Shown in pieces: positions 1 through 6,324 of a stretch of 54,539 bases of DNA. The notes under the pieces were generated by a model. It did not search any database. It saw nothing but the letters and a program-made list of their open reading frames with translations, and was not told where the DNA came from. Within the stretch, counting starts at the first letter, position 1. Every line of letters begins with the position of its first letter. The position numbers were made by a program, and so were the translations under genes. Location: positions 1 through 54,539 of the IMG/VR virus record IMGVR_UViG_3300042368_000323, one strand, 5' to 3'. The stretch is from a virus.

Positions 1-16
1 GACGCTCTTCCGATCT
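1..16. other. Residual Illumina adapter sequence
   Basis: The first 16 bases, GACGCTCTTCCGATCT, are identical to the 3' end of the standard Illumina TruSeq read-1 adapter. They are not phage DNA. True sequence begins at about base 17, so this edge is an assembly end and not a biological terminus. Confidence 0.95.
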
Positions 17-46
17 ATTGACATCCGTTCTCCTGGAGGGGAGACC

Positions 47-253
47 TTGCCCTACGAGTCGGGCAACGTGATGTTGATGTCAGCGTTGGGGCTGAAGGTG
101 ACTGAAGGGAGGGTGCACGCTTCGAAGCTGACGGAGGGCCAGCATGCACACTGGCTGCGCTGGGCTGAGGCGCACACCACCAACACCAACGTCACCAACA
201 CCAACGTCGGAAAGGACCCACTTGAGGACGCTATTGACGAACGAAATGCTTGA
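47..253 (+). CDS. Hypothetical small protein (TTG start)
   Basis: Unrecognised 68-residue protein. The TTG start is supported by a strong GGAGGGG ribosome site at 35-41, six bases upstream. Near the C-terminus a perfect 15-bp tandem duplication (179-208) encodes a repeated TNTNV. It lies upstream of the strong promoter at 250-278, whose -35 box overlaps the end of the gene, so it belongs to a separate transcript entering from the left. The non-ATG start and lack of a recognisable family leave the coding call moderate. Confidence 0.5.
   Translation: MPYESGNVMLMSALGLKVTEGRVHASKLTEGQHAHWLRWAEAHTTNTNVTNTNVGKDPLEDAIDERNA
179..208 (+). repeat. Perfect 15-bp tandem duplication
   Basis: The unit ACCAACACCAACGTC occurs twice head to tail inside the first gene. 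Its length is a multiple of three, so the reading frame is kept and the encoded TNTNV is duplicated. Confidence 0.9.
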
Positions 254-278
254 CATAGACGACACATTGTGTTATACT
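250..278 (+). promoter_or_regulatory. Strong sigma70-type promoter
   Basis: TTGACA (250-255) matches the -35 consensus exactly. After a 17-nt spacer comes TATACT (273-278), five of six bases of the -10 consensus. Predicted transcription start is about 285. It faces the early operon and lies just upstream of the boxA-like site, so it is the likely main early promoter, recognised by host RNA polymerase. Confidence 0.85.
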
Positions 279-310
279 ATGTGTTCGGTGGGAGATCGTA
301 TCAAACACCA

Positions 311-329
311 GCTCTTTAACAATTCATCA
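311..329 (+). promoter_or_regulatory. boxA-like antitermination site in the early leader
   Basis: GCTCTTTAACAATTCATCA is nearly identical to the boxA element of proteobacterial rRNA leaders (core GCTCTTTAACA), which binds NusB-NusE and makes elongating RNA polymerase resistant to Rho and other terminators. It lies about 30 nt into the transcript predicted from the promoter at 250-278. The early operon behind it contains many GC-rich hairpins and two strong terminators, which fits an antiterminated transcript. That function is inferred from motif and position. Confidence 0.7.
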
Positions 330-905
330 CCGGGAGGTGCGTCTGACACGCGCACCGTTATCACCGGGGCTTTCTGTATTTACCAGTAAATACAGTGACA
401 AGACACTGAACCAGTGCAAAGCACACAAAACGATCCGCCCTATGCTGGAAGGCAGTTACATGTGACTCGGATGGAACGAAGCAACAAGGCCCTCAAACGC
501 GACGGTGCACGCACCGTGTAAGGCGTCGGTACGTTGTGGAGTTCGGCAATCACATGACTCTGCCCGGTAGGACATAGGGGGTGCGACAGATGTGCGCCCG
601 TGTTTTCAGTTTGCGAGCTTGCTCGCTCTCGACGTGACCGACGGTAAGAATCCGCTTGGCGCGTAGGCCGCAGGGGAAAGACCCTGTGCAGGTTGTTGAC
701 GATACCTAAACGTCAACCGACAAACAATTCATTGACAAACCCGGGCGGACTTGTTCGCCTCGGCGGGTGCATGGTGCGGTTCGTCCGCACGGTGCAAGCC
801 TAGCCGGTAGTACGGGTTCGCAGGGGGCGTGGCCCCCTGCCCAGAGTGCGCCGCAGTGGCGTATTGTGGGCAGCATGTGCTGCGGTAACTTAAAGGCGAC
901 AGACC
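330..905 (+). other. Long structured untranslated leader
   Basis: No convincing gene lies between the boxA site and the gene at 906. Several perfect or near-perfect hairpins are visible: GCGAG/CTCGC (613-626), GTTGACG/CGTCAAC (695-717, 9-nt loop), GTGCGG/CCGCAC (774-790), the 9-bp stem GCAGGGGGC/GCCCCCTGC with loop GTG (820-840) and GCAGCA/TGCTGC (870-883). The series suggests a structured 5' leader RNA or an untranslated RNA. No tRNA-like T-loop or known riboswitch was recognised. Confidence 0.5.
374..395 (+). repeat. Palindromic repeat, copy 1 (operator-like)
   Basis: The arms CTGTATTTAC and GTAAATACAG are perfect reverse complements around a two-base centre (CA). This is the longest copy of a TTTAC-yr-GTAAA motif found five times between 374 and 3991, always outside or at the ends of genes. 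It could be an operator for a phage regulator or an RNA hairpin. Confidence 0.75.
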
Positions 906-1247
906 ATGAACGACAACGTCAAGACAAAGTCCCGCACCGAGCTTGAGGCGCGGTGCCTGGAAGAGATCCGCGCCACCGAGGCGTGGGACCCGCTGCCCAT
1001 GCTGCGGGCGGTGTGCCGGGAGATCAGCCTCCCGTCGAACTTCGACGGGGGATACAAGGACGCCATCGCCGACAAGTCGGCGCGGCTCTCGGATCGCCTG
1101 CGCGAGGGCGAGGCGATGAGCAGGACATCCGCCGAGCGGCGGATGTACATCCGCCTGCTGAACGAGGCCAGCAAGCGTGGCCTGCTGAACGGGTACGACT
1201 GCCCCCGTGCGACGAGCGCAGCGTGGGCCGCGCTGAACGAGGCCTGA
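906..1247 (+). CDS. Hypothetical early protein
   Basis: Unrecognised 113-residue protein, charged (many Arg and Glu) and probably mostly helical, with no membrane segment. It is the first gene after the long leader and starts at ATG 906. An overlapping longer reading in another frame runs from 953, but its first 113 codons are Arg/Pro/Gly-rich shadow sequence and only its 3' part, from 1292, is a real gene. The stop codon is embedded in a hairpin (1245-1260) that separates it from the next gene. Confidence 0.7.
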   Translation: MNDNVKTKSRTELEARCLEEIRATEAWDPLPMLRAVCREISLPSNFDGGYKDAIADKSARLSDRLREGEAMSRTSAERRMYIRLLNEASKRGLLNGYDCPRATSAAWAALNEA

Positions 1248-1260
1248 CCCCTACGGGTCA
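1245..1260 (+). other. Intergenic hairpin 1 (overlaps stop codon)
   Basis: TGACCC/GGGTCA, a 6-bp stem with loop CTAC, begins with the stop codon of the preceding gene. It is the first of seven such hairpins between early genes. There is no U-run, so it is not a classic terminator. Confidence 0.6.
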
Positions 1261-1263
1261 GAG

Positions 1264-1277
1264 TTTATTAGTAAATA
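1264..1277 (+). repeat. Palindromic repeat, copy 2
   Basis: TTTATTAGTAAATA is an imperfect copy of the TTTAC-yr-GTAAA motif. It lies immediately before the AGGAG ribosome site of the gene at 1292, and the whole block GTAAATATAGGAGTGA recurs before the next gene. Confidence 0.65.
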
Positions 1278-1291
1278 TAGGAGTGAGTAAC

Positions 1292-1582
1292 GTGGACATC
1301 ATCACCAACAACAAGCCACGCCCGCTGGCGTGCCTGCTCGACCTGCCGGACAACGTCCGGGCTGACTTCGACTATGTCGCCAAGGACGGCGACTACACCG
1401 CACGGTTCGTGCGGTACCTGGGCTGCTGGTACGACGTGTATGACAGTCAGAGCATCACCCGCGAGCTGGGCTTCGATCAGTTCAAAGGCTGGGACGGGAT
1501 CGTGTCGGAGACATTCTTTAGTGGCGTGCTGTTCCGCCTCGTCGGCGACGACGAGGTCATCGTCGGACGGTATTTCGCCTGA
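1292..1582 (+). CDS. Hypothetical early protein (GTG start)
   Basis: Unrecognised 96-residue acidic protein with an aromatic central stretch (GCWYDVYDSQ). The GTG at 1292 is chosen because AGGAG lies about eight bases upstream and the block preceding it is copied before the neighbouring gene at 1631. The open frame extends upstream to 953, but that part overlaps the preceding gene out of frame. It is followed by a GCCCCC/GGGGGC hairpin. Confidence 0.7.
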   Translation: MDIITNNKPRPLACLLDLPDNVRADFDYVAKDGDYTARFVRYLGCWYDVYDSQSITRELGFDQFKGWDGIVSETFFSGVLFRLVGDDEVIVGRYFA

Positions 1583-1588
1583 CCCGGT

Positions 1589-1602
1589 GCCCCCTCGGGG
1601 GC
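1589..1602 (+). other. Intergenic hairpin 2
   Basis: A perfect 6-bp GC stem, GCCCCC/GGGGGC with loop TC, follows the stop codon of the 1292 gene and directly precedes palindrome copy 3. Confidence 0.65.
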
Positions 1603-1605
1603 TTG

Positions 1606-1617
1606 TTTACTGGTAAA
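1606..1617 (+). repeat. Palindromic repeat, copy 3
   Basis: TTTACTGGTAAA has perfect 5-base arms around TG. It is followed by the same TATAGGAGTGA ribosome-site block as copy 2, so the intergenic region has been duplicated or kept under selection. Confidence 0.75.
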
Positions 1618-1630
1618 TATAGGAGTGACA

Positions 1631-1864
1631 ATGGCTAATCGCAACGTAACTCTGTGGATTCTCAACGATGAGGGTCTGTATCGCACGGCTATGGACTGCA
1701 TCAAGCAGTATCGCCACTGGTCTTCGTTCACGCGGAGCATGACTCCGAGGGAGCGGGCGGCTCACGCGATGCTCGACCGCCTGCACATGGCGGGGATCAC
1801 GCACACACCGGACGGTGCCAAGTACACCGTGACGGCTATCCGTGCGGCAATGGTGGGGCTGTGA
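1631..1864 (+). CDS. Hypothetical small protein
   Basis: Unrecognised 77-residue protein beginning MANRNVTLW. An in-frame GTG exists at 1625, but it lies inside the AGGAG ribosome site (1621-1625), so ATG 1631 is the likely start. Soluble, with no obvious motif. Its stop is one base from the ATG of the following gene, implying translational coupling. Confidence 0.7.
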   Translation: MANRNVTLWILNDEGLYRTAMDCIKQYRHWSSFTRSMTPRERAAHAMLDRLHMAGITHTPDGAKYTVTAIRAAMVGL

Positions 1865-1865
1865 C

Positions 1866-2066
1866 ATGCCATCATGGCACCAACTCAAGGCGGGGCTCCC
1901 CAAGCTCAGCCACCCCACGCAGTGGTCGAGCTACAACCCGACCGGGCACCTGTCGGTGATGCGCCACGCATCGCACGACGAGTGCGTCGAGTACTGCAAG
2001 CGCACGGGGGACATCCCCGTGGCACCGGACAACTTCAACCCCGCCCGCAAGGGCGCGAAGGACTGA
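1866..2066 (+). CDS. Hypothetical small protein
   Basis: Unrecognised 66-residue basic protein with several His and Cys residues (HASHDECVEYC in the middle), which could bind a metal. The start ATG at 1866 follows the previous stop by one base. Its own stop is one base from the next ATG at 2068, so three genes in a row are tightly coupled. Confidence 0.65.
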   Translation: MPSWHQLKAGLPKLSHPTQWSSYNPTGHLSVMRHASHDECVEYCKRTGDIPVAPDNFNPARKGAKD

Positions 2067-2067
2067 C

Positions 2068-2280
2068 ATGACACACAGCATATGCCCCCGGTGCGGGGAC
2101 GACATCGACCCCCGGCGTACCGCCCTGGGTTACCGCCTGTGCCTATGGTGCGGGGAAGAGGACGCCAAAGCTGAGCGCAAGAGCTGGACGGTGGTGCCCA
2201 TGCACAAATCGAACTACGTCCTGCTGACCGATAAGCGGGACCTGCACGGCATCAACAACAAGGGCGGAATTTACCGGTAA
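2068..2280 (+). CDS. Small zinc-ribbon protein
   Basis: A 70-residue protein with two CxxC knuckles in its first half (CPRC at 6-9 and CLWC further on), the spacing of a zinc ribbon. Such small phage proteins often bind nucleic acid or a host polymerase, but no function can be assigned. The stop codon lies within palindrome copy 4, so the last codons and the putative operator overlap. Confidence 0.7.
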   Translation: MTHSICPRCGDDIDPRRTALGYRLCLWCGEEDAKAERKSWTVVPMHKSNYVLLTDKRDLHGINNKGGIYR

Positions 2281-2281
2281 A
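2270..2281 (+). repeat. Palindromic repeat, copy 4
   Basis: TTTACCGGTAAA is a perfect 12-base palindrome spanning the stop codon of the zinc-ribbon gene and followed directly by a GCCCCC/GGGGGC hairpin. Confidence 0.75.
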
Positions 2282-2285
2282 CAAC

Positions 2286-2301
2286 GCCCCCTGTCGGGGG
2301 C
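2286..2301 (+). other. Intergenic hairpin 3
   Basis: GCCCCC-TGTC-GGGGGC, a perfect 6-bp GC stem between the zinc-ribbon gene and the gene at 2314. Confidence 0.65.
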
Positions 2302-2313
2302 TGGAAGGGTATC

Positions 2314-2544
2314 ATGAACATCAACATCGAAGTCACCGACACGTTCGGACACGAACCCAACTACGGTTGGGCCAAGCGACAAACCCTGGAAGCCCCGGAG
2401 GGGCTGTCGAGGTATTCAATCGTCAGGCGTGCCAAGCACGCCGTAGGTTGGACGGGAAAGCGCACCGTCACCGTCGATCATGGCGACATGATCGAACTCC
2501 GCCCACACGGGGAGTGCCTCGTGTGTTTCATCACCTTCAACTGA
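2314..2544 (+). CDS. Hypothetical small protein
   Basis: Unrecognised 76-residue protein (MNINIEVTDTFG). Alternating hydrophobic and polar residues suggest a small beta-rich fold. A GGAAGGG ribosome site precedes ATG 2314. It is bounded by hairpins on both sides (2286-2301 and 2551-2566). Confidence 0.7.
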   Translation: MNINIEVTDTFGHEPNYGWAKRQTLEAPEGLSRYSIVRRAKHAVGWTGKRTVTVDHGDMIELRPHGECLVCFITFN

Positions 2545-2550
2545 CAACCC

Positions 2551-2566
2551 GGGCACCACGGTGCCC
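2551..2566 (+). other. Intergenic hairpin 4
   Basis: GGGCACC-AC-GGTGCCC, a perfect 7-bp stem with a two-base loop, between the genes at 2314 and 2588. Confidence 0.65.
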
Positions 2567-2587
2567 ACAACCAAGAGGCGATAGACC

Positions 2588-2980
2588 ATGAAAGACATTA
2601 ACATAGGTGACACACTCACCTGTGCCGAGACATGGAAGACGTTCATCGCAGCGCAAGAGGGCTGCACGTTCAACTACGCATACACGCCAGAGGGCGAAGT
2701 CCTCTCCGATGAAGGCGTGGACATCAGGCAACGCCGCGAGCTACTCGACCGCACACTGCCTTTCACGGGCTACCTGTCCAGCGATGGGCGACACCTCACG
2801 GGGTGGAAGGGCAACGTGCTCGGCACGGTCGTGGACTGGGCCCCCTGTCGGCTGACGCGCCGCTCGTGGACGCACGGCAAGGACTACCGCTCAGTGCGCG
2901 TGCGCGACATCCACGGTGCCATGTGGTACGGGCGAGGCTCGCCCGGCATCGTCATCAACCTGCGCCCGTGCAAGGGCTGA
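2588..2980 (+). CDS. Hypothetical early protein
   Basis: Unrecognised 130-residue protein (MKDINIGDTLTC) with an AGAGGCGA ribosome region upstream. The C-terminal half is Arg and Trp rich. No membrane segment or recognisable motif. It directly precedes the DUF3150-like/AAA/VWA module but is separated from it by a hairpin, so a functional link is not implied. Confidence 0.7.
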   Translation: MKDINIGDTLTCAETWKTFIAAQEGCTFNYAYTPEGEVLSDEGVDIRQRRELLDRTLPFTGYLSSDGRHLTGWKGNVLGTVVDWAPCRLTRRSWTHGKDYRSVRVRDIHGAMWYGRGSPGIVINLRPCKG

Positions 2981-2991
2981 CATCAACCCCC

Positions 2992-3006
2992 GGGGGCTGT
3001 GCCCCC
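2992..3006 (+). other. Intergenic hairpin 5
   Basis: GGGGGC-TGT-GCCCCC, a perfect 6-bp GC stem upstream of the DUF3150-like gene, followed by its GAGAGAGGT ribosome site. Confidence 0.65.
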
Positions 3007-3026
3007 ACAACCCGAGAGAGGTAACC

Positions 3027-3959
3027 ATGATCGACATCACCACCGCCGCCATGCTCGGCAGCCTCAACATCAGCGTGTGGGAAGCACGCATTCAAGACAA
3101 GCGCACCAAGGACGAGGTGCTCGCCAACAAGGGTGCCAAGTCCAAGAAAGCAGCGAGTGTCTCGAAGAACCTGTTCAGCGAGTGTCCCGAGCTGGAGGCG
3201 ATCAAGGCCTTGCGCAGCGAGGCCCGTGTCTGGTTCAACTCCCACACCTTGCCGTGGGATGACAACGGAAACAGGCTGATCACCACGAGGCAGTACCTCG
3301 ACGTCGTGGGCAAGGCGGCGGAGTACGAAACCAAGTTCGACGGGTTGGTGCGGGCCTTCGTGTCCGCCTATGGCACAGCCATCAGCAAGCAGGCCTTCGA
3401 GATGGGCTCGCTCTTCGATCGTAGTGAGTACCCGCTGGCCGACGAGGTGGCGGCGAAGTTCCGCTTCGGGCTATCCCTCAGCCCACTGCCTTCGTCGGGG
3501 GACTTTCGGGTGGACATCGGCCACGAGGCACAGCGTCAGCTTGCCGAGCAGTACGAGAAGGCCACCGCCGAGCGTGTGGCCGGTGCTGTGCAGGATACGT
3601 GGAACAGGGTGCGAGACCAAGTCTCTTGGGTGCGGGAGAGGATGACCGCCGTGCTTGAGTACAACCCCGACGAGGTCGAGGAGGTCCCCACGACTGACGA
3701 CACCGGCACGGTGGTGTCGGTGGAGATTAAAAAGCGTCGTCGCCCGAAGCTCTACGACAGCATGTTGGAGCAGGGCCTTGAGCTGTGCAAGATGTTGAGT
3801 GATCTCAACGTCACCAACGACCCGCGCCTTGAGGAAGCGCGGCGTGATCTGGAGCGGGCGCTGACCCGCGTCGACATGGACTCGCTGAAGGAGAGCCCTG
3901 AACTGCAACGGGCCACGAAGCAGGCGATGGACGACATCCTCGACAAGTTCTCGTTGTGA
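3027..3959 (+). CDS. DUF3150-like protein of a MoxR-VWA module
   Basis: A 310-residue soluble, largely helical protein. ATG 3027 is chosen because GAGAGAGGTAACC precedes it; the frame is open further upstream but overlaps the previous gene. Length, helical content and position directly before a MoxR/CobS-like ATPase and an HExxH-VWA protein match the DUF3150 family, which typically occurs in that gene trio on plasmids, ICEs and phages. The C-terminal region (residues about 205-310) carries a KKRRRPK basic patch and amphipathic helices. The biochemical role of DUF3150 is unknown. A substrate or adaptor role for the ATPase is inferred from context. Family assignment is by resemblance only. Confidence 0.65.
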   Translation: MIDITTAAMLGSLNISVWEARIQDKRTKDEVLANKGAKSKKAASVSKNLFSECPELEAIKALRSEARVWFNSHTLPWDDNGNRLITTRQYLDVVGKAAEYETKFDGLVRAFVSAYGTAISKQAFEMGSLFDRSEYPLADEVAAKFRFGLSLSPLPSSGDFRVDIGHEAQRQLAEQYEKATAERVAGAVQDTWNRVRDQVSWVRERMTAVLEYNPDEVEEVPTTDDTGTVVSVEIKKRRRPKLYDSMLEQGLELCKMLSDLNVTNDPRLEEARRDLERALTRVDMDSLKESPELQRATKQAMDDILDKFSL

Positions 3960-3964
3960 CCCCC

Positions 3965-3978
3965 GGGGCTTCGGCCCC
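3965..3978 (+). other. Intergenic hairpin 6 with UUCG tetraloop
   Basis: GGGGC-TTCG-GCCCC forms a 5-bp stem closed by a C(UUCG)G tetraloop, an exceptionally stable RNA hairpin. It lies between the DUF3150-like and AAA+ genes and is followed at once by palindrome copy 5. Confidence 0.7.
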
Positions 3979-3991
3979 TTTATCAGTAAAT
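3979..3991 (+). repeat. Palindromic repeat, copy 5
   Basis: TTTATCAGTAAAT is an imperfect copy of the TTTAC-yr-GTAAA motif, located between the hairpin at 3965-3978 and the ribosome site of the AAA+ gene. Confidence 0.6.
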
Positions 3992-4011
3992 CAATCTCTA
4001 GGAAACACATC

Positions 4012-5058
4012 ATGAAACTCAGCATCAACCAATGCGCCGCCGCTATCAACGCCGTCGGCCAGCACACCACCGTGCTCATCGAGGGTCCCTCGGGCTCGGG
4101 CAAGTCTTCGATCCTCGGCATGCTCAACCTGCCGACGCACCGCAAGGTCTACATCGACTGCACCCAGATCGACGTGGGTGACATCCAGATCCCGAGCGTG
4201 AACCACGCCACGGGGACCAGCACCTTCTATCCAAACGAGGTGTTCGGTGTGCATGGCGAGCAGCCCGTCGTCATCTGCCTGGATGAGTTTGGCAAGGCTC
4301 CGAGGTCAGTTCAGAATGCCCTCCTCCCTGTCGTGCTGGATCGCCGTGTCGGTACCCGCCCGCTTCCCGCTGGCTCGGTGGTGTTCGCAACCACCAACCT
4401 CAGCTCCGAGGGCGTGGGTGACACGCTCCAGCTCCACGTCCGCAACCGCATGTCGGTGATCGCGATGCGCAAGCCCACCGTCGAGGAGTACATCAACTAC
4501 TCGCTGGCAAACGACGGCAACCCTGCCGTGCTGGCGTGGGTGCAGGAGACGCCGCAGACCTTGGCCGACGACGACACCGTGGCCAACCCGGACCAGAACC
4601 CCTACATCTGGCACCGCAAGGACCCGAGCCGCAAGGCCTTCTGCTCTCCGCGCAGCATGACCGCTGCCGGTCGCGTGCTCAACGACGCCGAGCACCTCGA
4701 CGACGACACCATGCGGGGCCTGCTCGCTGGCCTGATCGGCGCTCGCTCCGCCGCTGACCTGCATGTGTTCGTGCAGATGGGCAACAAGCTGCCCTCATGG
4801 AAGGCCATCGTGACGAGCCCGCTCCAAGCCCCGGTGCCTGACACGCCGACGATGTGCATGATGCTGGTGCACCGTGCGATCACTCGCACCACAGAGGACA
4901 CGCTCGACCCGGTGATGGTGTACATGAAGCGCTTGCCGATGGAGCTGCAAGCAGTGTTCGTCAACCAGTTCCTGCGTATCCCGCAGCGTGCCAAGTTCGC
5001 TGCATTCAACAAGCCATTCACCAACTGGTGCATGGCTAACAACTGGATCATGGGCTGA
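4012..5058 (+). CDS. MoxR/CobS-like AAA+ ATPase
   Basis: A 348-residue AAA+ ATPase. Visible motifs: Walker A GPSGSGKS (residues 25-32), Walker B ICLDE (D91, E92) and a sensor-1 Asn in ATTN (N129). Length and arrangement match MoxR/CobS-type ATPases, which act as oligomeric remodelling machines with a VWA-domain partner, here encoded immediately downstream. In cobaltochelatase the pair inserts Co2+, but in RavA-ViaA and MoxR systems it remodels protein complexes. No cobalamin genes are present, so protein remodelling is the better guess. N4-like phages also carry an adjacent AAA-VWA pair. Cytoplasmic. Confidence 0.88.
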   Translation: MKLSINQCAAAINAVGQHTTVLIEGPSGSGKSSILGMLNLPTHRKVYIDCTQIDVGDIQIPSVNHATGTSTFYPNEVFGVHGEQPVVICLDEFGKAPRSVQNALLPVVLDRRVGTRPLPAGSVVFATTNLSSEGVGDTLQLHVRNRMSVIAMRKPTVEEYINYSLANDGNPAVLAWVQETPQTLADDDTVANPDQNPYIWHRKDPSRKAFCSPRSMTAAGRVLNDAEHLDDDTMRGLLAGLIGARSAADLHVFVQMGNKLPSWKAIVTSPLQAPVPDTPTMCMMLVHRAITRTTEDTLDPVMVYMKRLPMELQAVFVNQFLRIPQRAKFAAFNKPFTNWCMANNWIMG

Positions 5059-5074
5059 CAACCCACCACAACCC

Positions 5075-5090
5075 GCCCCCTCACGGGGGC
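5075..5090 (+). other. Intergenic hairpin 7
   Basis: GCCCCC-TCAC-GGGGGC, a perfect 6-bp GC stem between the AAA+ and VWA genes, followed by the GAAGGAG ribosome site of the VWA gene. Confidence 0.65.
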
Positions 5091-5106
5091 TCCGAAGGAG
5101 AACCAC

Positions 5107-6324
5107 ATGAATCTGACAGCAGAAGAGCGCATCACCAAGGCCCGTAGCAAGATCATGCGCGACGAGCGCTTCACCGCCATCTCACCGATCCTGATGATCG
5201 GTTCGTGGCAAGTGGTAGACGACATCCCGACAGCGGCAACCAACGGGCGTGATGTCTTCTATGGCCGGAAGTTCATCAACCAGTGCGACGACAGACTGCT
5301 GCGCTTCGTCGTCTTGCACGAATACTTCCACGTTATGCTCATGCACATGACGACGTGGGCCAAGCTCGACAAGGAAGACGCGCAACTGTCCAACATTGCC
5401 AAGGACATGGTGATCAACAACATGCTCAAGGCGATGGACCCGGGCGGGCAGTTCATCACCATCTGGGAGAACGCGTACTGTGACCCGCAGTACGATGGGC
5501 TCGACACCGGTGAGGTGTACAAGCGGCTCAAACAACAGGCCCAGTCCAAGCCGCAAGGCGGCGGGGGCAAGGAGGACAACGGCCCCAAGGGTCAACAGTT
5601 CGACCAGCACCAGCCTGCGGCGGGCGATGGGGACGGCGAGGGTGACGGCGAGGGTGACGGACCCGCACCCCTGACTCAGGCCGAGGCCGAGGAGGTGGCC
5701 AAGGCGGTCGACAACGCGCTGCGCCAAGGGGCGCTGATCGCAGGCAAGACGGGTGCTGGCATGTCCCGGGACATTGCGTCTCTCCTTGAGCCTGTGGTGC
5801 CTTGGCAGGACGTGCTGCGTGACTGGCTGACCAACACCGCCAAGGGCGGCGACCTGTCGACGTGGGCTCGGCCCGCTCGACGCTGGCTCGGGCAGGATCT
5901 CTACCTGCCATCACGGTACACAGAAGCGGTCGACCGCATCGTCATCGGCATAGACACCAGCGGCTCCATCGACGACGAGCAACTTCGACGTGCACTGAGC
6001 GAGGTCGCCAGTGCCTGCGAGGCCGTCTCTCCACAGATGGTCGACGTGATCTACTGGGACTGGGCAGTCGCAGCACACGAGTCCTACGAGGGCGAGCGGG
6101 TGCAGGACATCGTCAAGGCGACGAAGCCCAAGGGTGGCGGGGGTACCGACGTGCGGACCCTGTTCAACTTCATCGACCAGCGGGGGCTGAACCCCAACGC
6201 GGTGATCGTCTTCACCGATGGCTACACGCCGTGGCCTGCGGACCTCAAGCACCCGACGCTGTGGTGCATCAGCACCAAGGGGCTCCGCGCCCCGGTGGGG
6301 GAGACGCTGTATGTCCCAGCCTGA
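5107..6324 (+). CDS. Putative metallopeptidase with C-terminal VWA-like domain
   Basis: A 405-residue protein of the type with an N-terminal metallopeptidase-like domain and a C-terminal VWA-like domain (PF13203/PF09967-like). The zinc motif HEYFH is at residues 71-75. An acidic, Gln/Gly/Asp-rich linker (about 145-190) follows. The VWA-like domain shows a MIDAS signature: DTSGS (283-287), Thr-Asp in GGTD (347-348) and an FTDG strand, so it probably binds Mg2+. It is the expected partner of the AAA+ ATPase upstream, which would remodel a client recruited by the MIDAS. Whether the HExxH site is proteolytic is unknown. All key residues are intact. Confidence 0.85.
   Translation: MNLTAEERITKARSKIMRDERFTAISPILMIGSWQVVDDIPTAATNGRDVFYGRKFINQCDDRLLRFVVLHEYFHVMLMHMTTWAKLDKEDAQLSNIAKDMVINNMLKAMDPGGQFITIWENAYCDPQYDGLDTGEVYKRLKQQAQSKPQGGGGKEDNGPKGQQFDQHQPAAGDGDGEGDGEGDGPAPLTQAEAEEVAKAVDNALRQGALIAGKTGAGMSRDIASLLEPVVPWQDVLRDWLTNTAKGGDLSTWARPARRWLGQDLYLPSRYTEAVDRIVIGIDTSGSIDDEQLRRALSEVASACEAVSPQMVDVIYWDWAVAAHESYEGERVQDIVKATKPKGGGGTDVRTLFNFIDQRGLNPNAVIVFTDGYTPWPADLKHPTLWCISTKGLRAPVGETLYVPA

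Noticed and set aside
732-760. TTGACA at 732 as a promoter
   Set aside because: At 17 nt spacing the -10 position reads TCGCCT, so there is no plausible -10 box.
800-840. Possible tRNA T-arm near GGGTTCGCAGG
   Set aside because: No acceptor or anticodon stem could be built around it; it belongs to a simple hairpin.
953-1291. Long open frame joining 953 to the gene ending at 1582
   Set aside because: The first part is an Arg/Pro/Gly-rich shadow of the 906 gene. The real gene begins at GTG 1292 with an AGGAG site.
4012-6324. Interpretation as cobaltochelatase CobS/CobT
   Set aside because: There is no CobN-like subunit or other cobalamin gene, and the VWA protein has an HExxH domain absent from CobT.
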